64,000 nucleotides of DNA, taken from the NCBI RefSeq assembly GCF_008933165.1, contig NZ_WBVQ01000001.1:1488001-1552000 (forward strand). The letters are read 5' to 3'. The translations under genes and the position numbers were made by a program. This DNA is from Phaeocystidibacter marisrubri (lineage in GTDB: Bacteria > Bacteroidota > Bacteroidia > Flavobacteriales > Schleiferiaceae). Below the pieces are notes generated by a model, which worked only from the letters and a program-made list of their open reading frames with translations, was not told where the DNA came from and did not search any database. Below, piece by piece: positions 33,800 through 43,297 of the stretch (positions within the stretch are counted from its first letter, which is position 1; each line of letters starts with the position of its first letter).

Positions 33800-36010
33800 A
33801 TGAAATCAGTTCTAACTGTCATTTTGTTTGCTTCATCGCTACTCTCATTTGGCCAAACCACCCTTCAGGCCAGTGGAAATATTCCACCGCTCTTCCGCTA
33901 CGAAGACCGAGTTGAGTACATGAAGCAACTTAGTCGTGACCGAAGCTCTACACCTGGTAAGTTTAACAAGCTTAAACACGAATTGCTCTACGCAAATGAG
34001 TTCATGTTTAGTGAATATGTTACAGACGGTGTAGTCATCTTTGGAGATGAAATCACAACTTACCTCAATGACATTGTGGATGAATTGATAGGAGAAGATT
34101 CACCTCTTCGCGATTCAATCACGGTCTATACACTTCGCTCAAGGGTTCCCAATGCATTTATGACGCCCAACGGACGAATGTTTGTGACCTTGGGCCTTGT
34201 GGCTCAGGTTCAGAATGAAACGGAGTTGGCATTCACCCTTGCCCATGAAATTGGTCACTTTGTATACCACGACTTTGAGCGCAAACTTCGCAACGGTTGG
34301 GACCTTAGACAGGAACGTAAGTATTCAGAGCGCGACAAAGAACGCGTAGAAAACTTGAGCAATATGTTCTCGAGGGAGCGAGAGGCTCAGTCTGATTTAT
34401 ACGCCGCTCAAATCCTTTCAAATTCCGACATCTACAATCCGGAGAACGCGATTGAAATGTTTGATGTACTCCTCTTCTCCTATCTGCCGATTGACGAATA
34501 CGAATTCTCCTTCGATTGGATTCTACCGGACTCTGTTCAACTTTCGCAAGATTTGAATGTGGAAGGAGTGAATCCAATTGTGGCGAAAGACGATGAAGAT
34601 GACACTGATCGTACGCATCCCAATATTCAATACCGAAGAGACCAATACATCGAAGAGATCATTGATGTGGTAGATGATGAAATGAAAAAGCGTTCTGCTA
34701 ACCCATCGGGCGATGAACGCTTTGCATCGGTAAACAAATTGGCTCGCCAAGAAGTGATACGCGTGAATTTGCACGACTTCGCCTATCCAAGAGCTATCTA
34801 CAACGCCTATGTATGTGCCAAACTCTATCCTGAGCTCACCGATGAAATGCGAATTTCAACAGGAATGGCTCTTCACGGACTGACCAACATCAAAGCCCAC
34901 GATTTCTATGGTGACATCAACCCAGAAGCAGATGAGACCGAAGGTGAAATTCACCGTGTTTACCACTTTTGCGAGAACACTTCAGGATCGAACATTGCGG
35001 CCATAGCGGTTGCGTACAACACGCAGCTTCATGCCGATTTCCCGGACAATGACTTTGTGAATCGAATTTACGAGGCTTCTGCCCGCGACTTTGTACGTCT
35101 CTACTCCCTTCATTTGTCATCCTACACCGCCGACCCCAAAGATTTGGAGCCTGTACAAGACACCCTTTCTGAGGAGGAGTTCCAGGCCTTGAGTAAGATT
35201 GATAAGATCTACTACCAAAGAAAACTACAGGGGATTGATTCTGATTGGCTTTCACCGCTCATGTTCAAATCTCCAAATAAGAACCAACTTGAAGAACTTC
35301 TAGATCGAGTAAAAGAAGAATACGAAAACGACAGCACAAGCCGCGAAGGTTTGGACGAAGTAGAATACCGCGAAATGGTTTGGGAAGAGTCCTTTGATCA
35401 AACCGGACAAGTATATTTCGATTTAGATTCGGTGATTTTCTTTGAGCCATGGACCTATTCCTACGACAAGAACTTTGCTAATTTCTACCGAATCAACTTC
35501 CGTGATGCTTTGGAGTTGCGAGAAAAGATCGCGCACATTTCCCAAGAATTGGTTTATGAATACGGAAGTGACCATATTCGATTCGTATCTTCTCAAGTAT
35601 TCGACGAATCCACAATTGACATTTACAACGATTACATCACTTGTGCACTCTTTGTAACGGAGGATCGTCACCGAGGTGCTGCTCAGATGGTCAACTCATA
35701 TCAGCGTGAACTCGCTGCTGTTGCAGATCGCACGGGAATGAAGTACCTCGCAATTCCTACCATTAGCGTAAAAAATGCAAAGTGGCCAACTTCTGGTGGA
35801 GCCGTATTGATGTATGTATTCCCTCCTTTCTGGCCGTTCTTGGTGGGTGCTGTGTTTGTCTTTCAAGACACCGATAACACCTTTATGGATGTGTACGATA
35901 TGAAAACCGGCGAAAAGGTGGGACGAATGGTACATGATTACAGAGGTCCAATGTCTACCGCCGCCAGTCAGATGGTCGTCTACGAAATGCTTATGCAACT
36001 CCAAAACTGA
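33800..36010 (+). CDS. M48-family metalloprotease, secreted (copy 1)
   Basis: The ATG at 33800 gives 736 residues with a signal peptide (KSVLTVILFASSLLSFGQ). The M48 core has FMTPNGRMFVTLGLVAQVQN, the zinc motif AHEIGHFVYHD (His149, His153) and the downstream glutamate ligand in REREAQSDLYAAQIL. The C-terminal 450 residues are unlike small M48 enzymes and include PVQDTLSEEEFQALSKIDKI, a segment conserved in copy 2, and a late hydrophobic stretch, VLMYVFPPFWPFLVGAVF, that may touch the membrane. It is followed after 7 bases by an outer-membrane protein gene; the pair is repeated at 37004-40044. Role in envelope protein turnover is inferred. Confidence 0.88.
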   Translation: MKSVLTVILFASSLLSFGQTTLQASGNIPPLFRYEDRVEYMKQLSRDRSSTPGKFNKLKHELLYANEFMFSEYVTDGVVIFGDEITTYLNDIVDELIGEDSPLRDSITVYTLRSRVPNAFMTPNGRMFVTLGLVAQVQNETELAFTLAHEIGHFVYHDFERKLRNGWDLRQERKYSERDKERVENLSNMFSREREAQSDLYAAQILSNSDIYNPENAIEMFDVLLFSYLPIDEYEFSFDWILPDSVQLSQDLNVEGVNPIVAKDDEDDTDRTHPNIQYRRDQYIEEIIDVVDDEMKKRSANPSGDERFASVNKLARQEVIRVNLHDFAYPRAIYNAYVCAKLYPELTDEMRISTGMALHGLTNIKAHDFYGDINPEADETEGEIHRVYHFCENTSGSNIAAIAVAYNTQLHADFPDNDFVNRIYEASARDFVRLYSLHLSSYTADPKDLEPVQDTLSEEEFQALSKIDKIYYQRKLQGIDSDWLSPLMFKSPNKNQLEELLDRVKEEYENDSTSREGLDEVEYREMVWEESFDQTGQVYFDLDSVIFFEPWTYSYDKNFANFYRINFRDALELREKIAHISQELVYEYGSDHIRFVSSQVFDESTIDIYNDYITCALFVTEDRHRGAAQMVNSYQRELAAVADRTGMKYLAIPTISVKNAKWPTSGGAVLMYVFPPFWPFLVGAVFVFQDTDNTFMDVYDMKTGEKVGRMVHDYRGPMSTAASQMVVYEMLMQLQN

Positions 36011-36017
36011 TAGCACA

Positions 36018-36824
36018 ATGAAAAAGTTCGCACTGATATTTGGAGTTGTTTTTGGCTTTCTTTCAAGCCACTCCGCAGATGCACAAGCCTACGGTTATTT
36101 AGGTAAGAAAGATATCCTTTTTTACCAGGCCAATGTATGGAACAACTACTTGGGGCTCTACAACGTGGGCAACAAAGATGGGGTGGATTACACCAAGTTT
36201 CAACTCAACCATCAGGTGGGTTATGAAAGAGTAGTAAGTCGTAAGTTTACTTTATTGGCTAAGGTTGGATACACCGTTTCTTCCATGAAGCCGTTTAGTT
36301 ATTTCAACACGTATGATGAACTAAATGGCGAATACCGTTATTACACTCCTGAGAACGATTACAACACGCCTTATTCCGCACTGGAGTTTGCCATCGGCTT
36401 CAGAAAGTACACTACTATTTACGCTCCACAAGGTCGCTATTGGGGTTTTGCTTTTGCCATGTCGAATGTGAGTATGGACTTTGACTACACCAATTACACC
36501 TATGAAATGATAAACGGTCAAATGGTGAGCATATCCGAGAACGACGCGGCTACAATTGCAGGTAATGCCAGCCGAATCATTTTTGAATCTGGTAGAACTC
36601 GCATTTTTGCCGACCGATTCCGCTTTGATTTAGGGTTACAGTTTTCAATCCCTTTGAATAGCTATGGCTACAAGGAAGTGTTCAATCACGACCCTGAAAA
36701 TCAGGGAATCTCAGATATCAATTCTCCAGATCAACTCATCGAGAATTCGGAAAATACACTCGTAGGATCCCATCTGAAGTCCATGTATATCATGGTACAC
36801 ATGTCATTGGCCTTCCTTCCATAA
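36018..36824 (+). CDS. Outer-membrane protein partner of M48 copy 1
   Basis: The ATG at 36018 gives 268 residues with a signal peptide ending ...SADAQ and then AYGYLGKKDILFYQANVW. The pattern of alternating strands, the internal APQGRYWGFAFAMSN and the final YIMVHMSLAFLP suggest a beta-barrel. It is clearly related to the protein at 39229 (shared GYLG-K, SRK, MK-F, APxGRYxGF), so the M48 gene and this gene were duplicated together. The gene starts seven bases after the protease stop and ends at a terminator. No known family name comes to mind. Confidence 0.7.
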   Translation: MKKFALIFGVVFGFLSSHSADAQAYGYLGKKDILFYQANVWNNYLGLYNVGNKDGVDYTKFQLNHQVGYERVVSRKFTLLAKVGYTVSSMKPFSYFNTYDELNGEYRYYTPENDYNTPYSALEFAIGFRKYTTIYAPQGRYWGFAFAMSNVSMDFDYTNYTYEMINGQMVSISENDAATIAGNASRIIFESGRTRIFADRFRFDLGLQFSIPLNSYGYKEVFNHDPENQGISDINSPDQLIENSENTLVGSHLKSMYIMVHMSLAFLP

Positions 36825-36829
36825 ATAAT

Positions 36830-36858
36830 GAGGCGCTCATCGAGTGCCTCTTTTTTTT
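36830..36858 (+). terminator. Rho-independent terminator after module copy 1
   Basis: GAGGC-G-CTC-ATC-GAG-T-GCCTC followed by a run of T, separating the two protease/barrel modules. Confidence 0.88.
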
Positions 36859-37003
36859 GCTTTGAACGACCCTCTTATTGCATTTGCAACTTTTTAATTC
36901 TCGTTGTATTATTGGAATCCGATTGAGAAAGACTACTCGATCCACTGATTTAACGCTCTCAAATTCTGCGCAAGCACACACTCAACTCACTCAATTACCC
37001 TCT

Positions 37004-39226
37004 ATGACAAAGAGATACACTCCCGCATGGATGCTGGTCATCCTATGCACACTCTTTTCTAGTACGTTTACTTTTGGTCAGACGTACACTGAATCTCAAG
37101 GTGATATTCCAGATGATTTGACCTATCGTCATCGTTTACGCCAGTTAGAACGTCACGAAGATGCCGGTTGGTTCGCCTCTAAAAAAGAAGACGCCAAAGT
37201 AGACTTCGATCGCTACAACGAATTTTTCCTCAATGAACTCCTCTTAAGTGGAGACGTTCTATATGGGGATGATATGACCAACTACCTCAACGACATCGTT
37301 GACAAGTTAATCGCTAGCGACCGTGAGCTTCGTGAATCCATTATTGTGTACACCATTAAAATGGATGTACCCAATGCCTTTATGACGGCAGACGGGCACC
37401 TATTCGTAAGCACGGGCTTGCTCGCACAGGTTCAAAACGAAACCCAGCTCGCATTCATCTTGGCTCATGAGATTGGTCACTTTGCGAACAACGACGTAGA
37501 TCGCGAATTCGACTACAATTTCGAGCAATCCGTTCGCACTACTTTCGGTTCCAAGAAGAGCATCCTAAGCGAGTATTCCTACTCTAAGAAGTTGGAGGAA
37601 AGCGCTGATGAATTTGCCACGGAACTCTTGATTAGTAGTGGTGCTTATAACCCAGAGAATGCCATCGAAATCTTCGACATCCTTCTCTACTCCTACCTTC
37701 CATTTGATGAAATTGAATTCAATCCTCATCGTCTTTTGCCAGAAGGTGTGAGTCTCCCACCTACACACATTGCCAATGAGATCAACGAAATCACTGCTGT
37801 AGATGATTACGATGATTCTGAAAGCACCCACCCGAACATCAAGGCCAGAAGAGAAGCCTACATCGATGCTTTGCTGAATGCTGAATTCGATAAAACCGTA
37901 ACCGAATCTCCACTAGGCGTAGAGAGATTCCACGCGGTTCAAGACATTGCTAGAAAGGACGTTCTCCGTTCTGATCTCATCGAAAGAGACTACAGTCGCG
38001 CGATTTACAACGCTTATGTAATGACGCACAGAGATTCTGTAGTTTCACCAGAAATCGAAGCCGTTATCGGTTACGCGATTCACGCGATTGCTGCCTACAA
38101 AGTAGCCGGTGAATACGACGAAGTTGCTCCAGATCTAGAAGACGTTGAAGGACAGAGCTACGGCGTGAATTACTTCTTTGAAGAAATTTCTAAGTTGGAG
38201 GCTACCGCTTTGGCTGTATCGTACAACTATGCACTCTTCAAGCAATTCTCGGACAATAGTTTCATCGAGATGAACTACAAAGAGTCGTTGAAAACACTAG
38301 TGGTTTATTTTGAAAAAGACCATGACGACTTCATTGCAGCAATGGATACGACACCAGTGAAAGATACGCTCACAGATGAAGAGTTTGAAGCACTATCTAA
38401 GTTGGATAAAATCCGCTACAAGAGAGAACTCGAAGGTATGGGTAACCAATCTTGGGTTTCTTCAGTACTTCATCAGTTTAGAGAAGACGAGCAACTCATT
38501 GCCGATTTCAAAACCATCCGTGATGCATCTGATGAATCCAAATCGGACTACATCACGATCAACATGTCGGACATTGCATTGAGCAGTAGTGAAATTCGAA
38601 ATATCCTCAATCATGAATACGCTCTAGGCATCAACGAAGCGATTGTATTGGCTCCGTCCTACATCCGCTTAAACGAAGGAAAAGACAATCCACTCGACAT
38701 CCAGGAAACGTACTATCAGCGCAAGCATGTAAGTGAATTGATGAAGTATGTATTCCGTCAGACTCGTTTCCAGGCTCATTTCCTCTCACCTATCGACTTC
38801 CGTTCAAATGACGGACAGGATTACAGAGATTTTGCCTTTTTGAGAACTTGGGCGTCAGAGCAATTGAGCCACGGTAGAACAGTTGTCAATCACAGTATGC
38901 AATCCGAAGCGGATGCATTGGTTGAGCGATATGGAACACCATACGTGGTAATGCCTCTACTATTAGAAATCAAGGAAAAAGACATGAGTGCACAAGTACT
39001 ACTCGGTAGCTTACTTTACCCTGTCGTTCTACCTTTTACGGCTCCTTGGGCTATTTATGAAGCCTTTACACCGCAGTACAATCAGATGTTCATCACGTTT
39101 GTATTTGACTTGAACAACAATGAAGTAATGATGGTGGACATCGAAGAATTCGACGGATCCATGTCAAAGGATTACGCTTCAATGATCATTTACGACGCAT
39201 TCTTCCAAATCCAGAACGGCAAATAA
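37004..39226 (+). CDS. M48-family metalloprotease, secreted (copy 2)
   Basis: Started at the ATG at 37004 the product has 740 residues with a signal peptide ending ...TFTFGQ. It shares the whole layout of copy 1: NAFMTADGHLFVSTGLLAQV, zinc motif AHEIGHFANND (His155, His159), the third ligand region EESADEFATELL, the signature DTLTDEEFEALSKLDKIRYK, and a late hydrophobic LLYPVVLPFTAPWAIYEAF. Catalytic residues are intact in both copies, so neither looks decayed. Identity outside the motifs is moderate, so the duplication is not recent. Its barrel partner starts two bases after its stop. Confidence 0.88.
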   Translation: MTKRYTPAWMLVILCTLFSSTFTFGQTYTESQGDIPDDLTYRHRLRQLERHEDAGWFASKKEDAKVDFDRYNEFFLNELLLSGDVLYGDDMTNYLNDIVDKLIASDRELRESIIVYTIKMDVPNAFMTADGHLFVSTGLLAQVQNETQLAFILAHEIGHFANNDVDREFDYNFEQSVRTTFGSKKSILSEYSYSKKLEESADEFATELLISSGAYNPENAIEIFDILLYSYLPFDEIEFNPHRLLPEGVSLPPTHIANEINEITAVDDYDDSESTHPNIKARREAYIDALLNAEFDKTVTESPLGVERFHAVQDIARKDVLRSDLIERDYSRAIYNAYVMTHRDSVVSPEIEAVIGYAIHAIAAYKVAGEYDEVAPDLEDVEGQSYGVNYFFEEISKLEATALAVSYNYALFKQFSDNSFIEMNYKESLKTLVVYFEKDHDDFIAAMDTTPVKDTLTDEEFEALSKLDKIRYKRELEGMGNQSWVSSVLHQFREDEQLIADFKTIRDASDESKSDYITINMSDIALSSSEIRNILNHEYALGINEAIVLAPSYIRLNEGKDNPLDIQETYYQRKHVSELMKYVFRQTRFQAHFLSPIDFRSNDGQDYRDFAFLRTWASEQLSHGRTVVNHSMQSEADALVERYGTPYVVMPLLLEIKEKDMSAQVLLGSLLYPVVLPFTAPWAIYEAFTPQYNQMFITFVFDLNNNEVMMVDIEEFDGSMSKDYASMIIYDAFFQIQNGK

Positions 39227-39228
39227 GC

Positions 39229-40044
39229 ATGAAAAAGATTACGAGAATAGTTCTCCCTATTATAGCCTTGATCACGGCAAGTCAAACAGCCAATGCTCAG
39301 GCGAGAGGATACTTGGGACACAAAACCTATGTGACCTATAGTTTAGACTTTTGGGCCAACGGAATTGCCTTACCTAATGGTATCACGGCATTTCAAGACG
39401 AAGACCACAGTCCTTTTATGGATTTCAAACACACGGCTCAGATCCATCATTGCATATCTAGAAAGTGGATGGCTACCGGTGGAGTGTCTTTCCAAAGAGC
39501 ACCCATGAAGCGATTTGGTGAAATCAACTACAATGGTTCTACCTATTCTACCCTAAGTAGTAAAAGGGAGAACTACATGACAAATGGACTTGAATTGAAT
39601 GCAGGTTTCCGCTATTATTCCAACATCATTGCACCTGTTGGACGATACTATGGTTTCCGTTTGGGGTATGCTATGTACTCCGGGACTTATGATTTTAGCG
39701 ATTACTACAACGGTGCTAATGAAATGCCTTCAGAGGGTGAAGAACGCATCAGTTCTAGCAGTTTGAGATTCTATTTCGATGTAGGAGCTACTCGAGTGAT
39801 CGAAAGTAAGTACATTCTTGAATACGGCATCCAGTTTGGCTTGGCACTTACCGGTTCAGAAGTCAATAGCTATGAGTACTTAATGAATGGCAGCGATGAC
39901 TACTTCGAATATAACCAAGCGATTTACAGCTTTGACGATTTTTCGTCTTCATCCTACAACGATCAGGTTGCAGCACACCTTCCTGCCATCCATTCTGCGC
40001 ATGGCTTCTTCTTGTTGCATTTCGCGGTTGGATATCTATTGTAG
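39229..40044 (+). CDS. Outer-membrane protein partner of M48 copy 2
   Basis: A 271-residue paralogue of the product at 36018: signal peptide ending ...TANAQ, then ARGYLGHKTYVTYSLDFWAN, ISRKWMATGG, FRYYSNIIAPVGRYYGFRLG and a C-terminal hydrophobic aromatic strand FFLLHFAVGYLL, consistent with a beta-barrel. It starts two bases after the protease stop, so translation is coupled. A strong terminator follows at 40072. Possible roles are a substrate, anchor or regulator of the protease; none is shown by the sequence. Confidence 0.7.
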   Translation: MKKITRIVLPIIALITASQTANAQARGYLGHKTYVTYSLDFWANGIALPNGITAFQDEDHSPFMDFKHTAQIHHCISRKWMATGGVSFQRAPMKRFGEINYNGSTYSTLSSKRENYMTNGLELNAGFRYYSNIIAPVGRYYGFRLGYAMYSGTYDFSDYYNGANEMPSEGEERISSSSLRFYFDVGATRVIESKYILEYGIQFGLALTGSEVNSYEYLMNGSDDYFEYNQAIYSFDDFSSSSYNDQVAAHLPAIHSAHGFFLLHFAVGYLL

Positions 40045-40071
40045 AATTTCTAGCCATAACTAGATATGAGA

Positions 40072-40098
40072 AACCAGAGTGAGAGCTCTGGTTTTTTT
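40072..40098 (+). terminator. Rho-independent terminator after module copy 2
   Basis: AACCAGAG-TGAGAG-CTCTGGTT followed by a T run, closing the plus-strand block. Confidence 0.88.
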
Positions 40099-40375
40099 GT
40101 GCCTATTCAGTCCTAGGTTTGGGATTGAGAGTGAATGAAAGATTGGAATAATAGGTGGAGAGGTTTCATGATCAAGTTGAAACGAAACAGTTCTAGATGA
40201 TTTCGAAAAGTGTGATCCGATGGTAGATTGGCAGTCCTCCATTATGTACACTAGTAGCCGTAGACTCCGATTGTTATCAACCACGTGTTTCCGCCGTAGC
40301 CAACGACCAAGGACTACACCTTAAACCGCACGACACCACGGCCAAGAGCCAAAGGCCGCTCCACCTAAAACAAAA
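40099..40375. other. Non-coding stretch between the protease block and the ribosomal operon
   Basis: No plausible gene was seen on either strand. The right half is GC-richer and looks like decayed intergenic DNA. Nothing else to report. Confidence 0.4.
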
Positions 40376-40400
40376 TAACCCCGACAAACTGTCGAGGTTA
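40376..40400 (-). terminator. Terminator of the rpmB-rpmG-DUF4295 operon
   Basis: Minus strand: TAACCTCGACA-GTT-TGTCGGGGTTA followed by TTTTG; one mismatch in the stem, placed 28 bases behind the DUF4295 stop. Confidence 0.75.
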
Positions 40401-40427
40401 AATTTTTGTAGAGCGAAGGTCGCTAGA

Positions 40428-40577
40428 TTACTTACTAAAGAAATCTTTAGTACCGTCTTTAGTTACGATGCGCTCTTCAAAGGCGTATGAGCCGTTATCT
40501 TGCTTCACCATGCGTACCACTTTGGTAAACATAGCAGAACCCTCTTTCTTTAGGGTTGCAACTACTTTCTTTGCCAT
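40428..40577 (-). CDS. DUF4295-family small basic protein
   Basis: A 49-residue gene that length cut-offs easily miss. The frame from ATG at 40577 to TAA at 40428 reads MAKKVVATLKKEGSAMFTKV and ends RIVTKDGTKDFFSK. This is the Bacteroidota DUF4295 family, always found behind rpmG and thought to be ribosome-associated because of its basic composition and neighbours. It lies 20 bases after rpmG in the operon rpmB-rpmG-DUF4295. Confidence 0.88.
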   Translation of the reverse strand: MAKKVVATLKKEGSAMFTKVVRMVKQDNGSYAFEERIVTKDGTKDFFSK

Positions 40578-40597
40578 TGCTTCCGGTCTTTAGGTGC

Positions 40598-40780
40598 TTA
40601 CTTAATCTCTTTATGAACAGTGTAACGCTTGAGGATAGGGTTGTATTTCTTCAACTCCATACGATCTGGCGTATTCTTTTTGTTCTTGGTAGTGATGTAC
40701 CGAGAAGTACCCGGTTTTCCGCTCTCTTTGTGCTCAGTGCACTCAAGGATCACTTGGACGCGGTTTCCTTTCTTTGCCAT
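40598..40780 (-). CDS. rpmG: Ribosomal protein L33
   Basis: A 60-residue basic protein, [20 protein letters not shown], then [20 protein letters not shown], then [14 protein letters not shown]. It is the L33 family in its zinc-free form: the cysteine pairs of C+ variants are absent apart from one Cys. L33 sits in the 50S subunit near the E site. It lies between rpmB (14 bases upstream) and the DUF4295 gene. Confidence 0.95.
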   Translation of the reverse strand: MAKKGNRVQVILECTEHKESGKPGTSRYITTKNKKNTPDRMELKKYNPILKRYTVHKEIK

Positions 40781-40794
40781 TTGCTATATCCTTT

Positions 40795-41034
40795 TTACTT
40801 GGCAATCATTCCATTATCGCGTGCTTCTTTGAGCACGGCAGAAATGCCTTTCTTATTGATTGTCTTCAATGCAGAGGTGGAAACTCTTAAAGTAATCCAC
40901 TTGTCTTCCTCTGGGATATAAAAACGCTTGCGGGTCAAGTTCACATTGAACTTGCGCTTGTTCTTCTTGTTAGAGAACGAAACGTGGTTTCCCACCATGG
41001 CTTTTTTACCCGTCAATTCACAAACTCGTGACAT
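40795..41034 (-). CDS. rpmB: Ribosomal protein L28
   Basis: The ATG at 41034 (MSRVCELTGKKAMVGNHVSF) gives the usual 79 residues; an upstream in-frame start would add a non-homologous stretch. L28 signature segments are CELTGKKAMVGNHVSFSNKK and the C-terminal STSALKTINKKGISAVLKEA. It is first in the operon with rpmG and DUF4295. A TTG/TATTTTGC promoter lies about 40 bases upstream. Confidence 0.95.
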   Translation of the reverse strand: MSRVCELTGKKAMVGNHVSFSNKKNKRKFNVNLTRKRFYIPEEDKWITLRVSTSALKTINKKGISAVLKEARDNGMIAK

Positions 41035-41073
41035 CGTATTTCCTCGTTTAAGCGCGTACTTCGAAATTGGCTT

Positions 41074-41105
41074 GCAAAATAAATACATTCAATCGATTCT
41101 CACAA
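41074..41105 (-). promoter_or_regulatory. Candidate promoter of the rpmB operon
   Basis: Minus strand TTG (41105-41103), 21-base spacer, TATTTTGC (41081-41074), a near match to the Bacteroidota TTTG / TAnnTTTG pattern, 39 bases before the rpmB ATG. Confidence 0.4.
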
Positions 41106-41146
41106 GCCCCTTCGTGATAGAATCACTAGGAATTTTAGATTTTAGG

Positions 41147-42406
41147 TCAAATTGACCTTTTTTCATCCTCTAAAATCATCTTCCTAAGCATGTCAAGTGC
41201 CATTAATACTGAGCGTTTGACATTTCGTGCGCGGTTATTACCAAATTGAAATTTTTCCGCTTTTGTTGAATTTGGACCTGCAACACATATCCAAACCGTG
41301 CCTACTGGCTTATCCGGTGTTCCTCCATCTGGCCCTGCTATTCCGCTTGTTGCCACACTATAGGTCGAATGCAATCTCTTTTGCACTCCTTTAGCCATTT
41401 GACGAACAACGTTTTCACTTACAGCTCCATGAACCAATATTTCGGCCTCATTTACACCGAGTTGATGTACTTTGACTTCATTGGAATAGGACACTATGCT
41501 TCCTAAAAAGTAGGAAGAGGAACCTGGAATGGAAGTTATTTTTGCCGCGATACTTCCACCGGTGCAGCTTTCAGCGGTTGCAAAGGTAGCGTGATTTCTC
41601 TTAAGTAGTACACCTATTACTCCTTCAAGATTCTGAGCATCTTCTCCAAACACCACATCACCTAGAATTTCTTTTGCTTTTTCAAACTGACGCTCAATGG
41701 TGGCAACGTTCTGTAGATGATCTCCGGTCCGCGCGGTGAGTCGGAGTTTTACAGACCCTGGCGACGGCAAATAGGCCAACTTCAACGGTTCAGGTAACTC
41801 GTTCTCCCACTCCTCTAACATATGAGCTAATTCCGATTCTGGAACACCGTGCGTGAGTAGTGTTTTATGGGTAATAGGTTGATCCATAAATGTGGATTCA
41901 ATCCAAGGAAGAACTTCACCACTCATGATTCCCTTCATTTCATAGGGAACACCTGGCATGGAAACATAGAACACTCCATCCTTGTGAAACCTCATCCCTG
42001 GAGCCGTTCCATTGGGATTGGACAATGGAGTACAAACGTTGGGAAGCATGGCCTGACCGCGATTCATCTCGTTGGGAACGCGATTGAGTCGAGCGAAAAG
42101 AGCTTCAATATGAGCATAGACCTCCTCGTGATATGCCAACTGCCCGCCAAAGTAATCGTTGAGGGTATACTTGGTTAGATCATCTTTCGTTGGCCCTAAC
42201 CCTCCCGTCATCAAAACCAGTTTCGTGTCGGGGTGAATGGAGTTTAGTGCAGCTACAATAGCATCTGCTGTGTCTCGAATGGATCGAACCTGACAAACAT
42301 CTACGCCCACATCATTGAGAGCGGCACCCATCCATGCAGAATTGGTGTCTATCGTCTGACCAATGAGAATCTCGTCTCCTATGGTGATTATCTCTGCCTG
42401 CATCAC
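41147..42406 (-). CDS. cinA: CinA-like competence/damage-inducible protein
   Basis: The 419-residue protein has an N-terminal MoCF/COG1058 domain (AEIITIGDEILIGQTIDTNS, LVLMTGGLGPTKDDLT) that in studied members hydrolyses ADP-ribose or related pyrophosphates, and a C-terminal CinA/PncC domain with TAESCTGGSIAAKITSIPGS and SGIAGPDGGTPDKPVGTVWI, the nicotinamide-mononucleotide amidase signature. It probably recycles pyridine nucleotides. Position upstream of rpmB is typical for Bacteroidota. The stop lies inside the short palindrome AGGTCAAATTGACCT. Confidence 0.93.
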   Translation of the reverse strand: MMQAEIITIGDEILIGQTIDTNSAWMGAALNDVGVDVCQVRSIRDTADAIVAALNSIHPDTKLVLMTGGLGPTKDDLTKYTLNDYFGGQLAYHEEVYAHIEALFARLNRVPNEMNRGQAMLPNVCTPLSNPNGTAPGMRFHKDGVFYVSMPGVPYEMKGIMSGEVLPWIESTFMDQPITHKTLLTHGVPESELAHMLEEWENELPEPLKLAYLPSPGSVKLRLTARTGDHLQNVATIERQFEKAKEILGDVVFGEDAQNLEGVIGVLLKRNHATFATAESCTGGSIAAKITSIPGSSSYFLGSIVSYSNEVKVHQLGVNEAEILVHGAVSENVVRQMAKGVQKRLHSTYSVATSGIAGPDGGTPDKPVGTVWICVAGPNSTKAEKFQFGNNRARNVKRSVLMALDMLRKMILEDEKRSI

Positions 42407-42539
42407 AATTGTTTAATGCCGTAAATTTAGGCGAGATTTTTGGGGATGACTAACGAAAGTATCTGATGTTGGTATTTCATATTATACTGACAGATTGATT
42501 GACAGAACCCATGTACTTTTACCCGATAAAACAAACAGT

Positions 42540-43277
42540 ATGAGAACCAAACTAACCGTTGCTTTACTGGGAGGCCTCACCCTCCTTACTCCTTCTTGTG
42601 ATGTCCTAATGACAATGTCGGAGACGATGCAGACGAACATGCCACTAACGGAAGCTGAAGTTTCAAATGGACTGAAGGAGGCGCTTCGAGTAGGCATCAC
42701 CAACGCCGTTACACAAACGAGTCAAACCGATGGCTACCTGAACAACTCTCTCATTCGCATTCCTTTCCCCCCCGAAGCACAGAAGGTGAAAGAAGCCCTG
42801 AACAACATTGGCATGAACAATCTGGTGAAACAGTTTGAAGAATCCATGAATCACGCTGCTGAAAATGCATCTGCCAAGGCAACGGATATTTTCGTGGATG
42901 CCATTTCAAAAATGACCATTACTGATGCCATGAGCATTCTAAAAGGAAGCGATGATGCCGCTACCCAGTATTTGCACCGTACTACCGGTTCTCAATTAGA
43001 AGCGGCTTTTACTCCAATTGTGGAAGACGCACTGAAATCTGTGAATGTAACACAGTATTGGTCGGACATCACTACCGCATACAATCAGATTCCATTCGTA
43101 TCACCTGTCAATACTGATTTGACCGGATATGTAACTCACAGTGCAATTGATGGTCTGTTTATCATGGTCGCAAATGAAGAAAAAGAGATCAGAGAAAACC
43201 CTCAAGCAAGGGTTAATGATATTCTCAAAAGGGTGTTTGGGTCTACAGAAGCTACCCGTTCTTCCCTATCACACTGA
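42540..43277 (+). CDS. DUF4197-family lipoprotein
   Basis: The ATG at 42540 gives 245 residues with a lipoprotein signal peptide (LGGLTLLTPSC-D). The body matches DUF4197 as I remember it: GLKEALRVGITNAV, GYLNNSLIRIPFPPEAQKVK, MNHAAENASAKATDIFVDAI, MTITDAMSILKGSDDAATQY. The family is helical and periplasm-facing with no known function. A start further upstream in the frame would prepend non-signal sequence and is rejected. The gene stands alone and is followed by a strong terminator at 43386. Confidence 0.85.
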   Translation: MRTKLTVALLGGLTLLTPSCDVLMTMSETMQTNMPLTEAEVSNGLKEALRVGITNAVTQTSQTDGYLNNSLIRIPFPPEAQKVKEALNNIGMNNLVKQFEESMNHAAENASAKATDIFVDAISKMTITDAMSILKGSDDAATQYLHRTTGSQLEAAFTPIVEDALKSVNVTQYWSDITTAYNQIPFVSPVNTDLTGYVTHSAIDGLFIMVANEEKEIRENPQARVNDILKRVFGSTEATRSSLSH

Positions 43278-43297
43278 CACTCACAGGAAAAATTCTG

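Noticed and set aside
40060-40284. 74-codon minus-strand frame behind the protease block
   Set aside because: It runs through the terminator at 40072-40098 and shows no conserved domain, signal peptide or start context.
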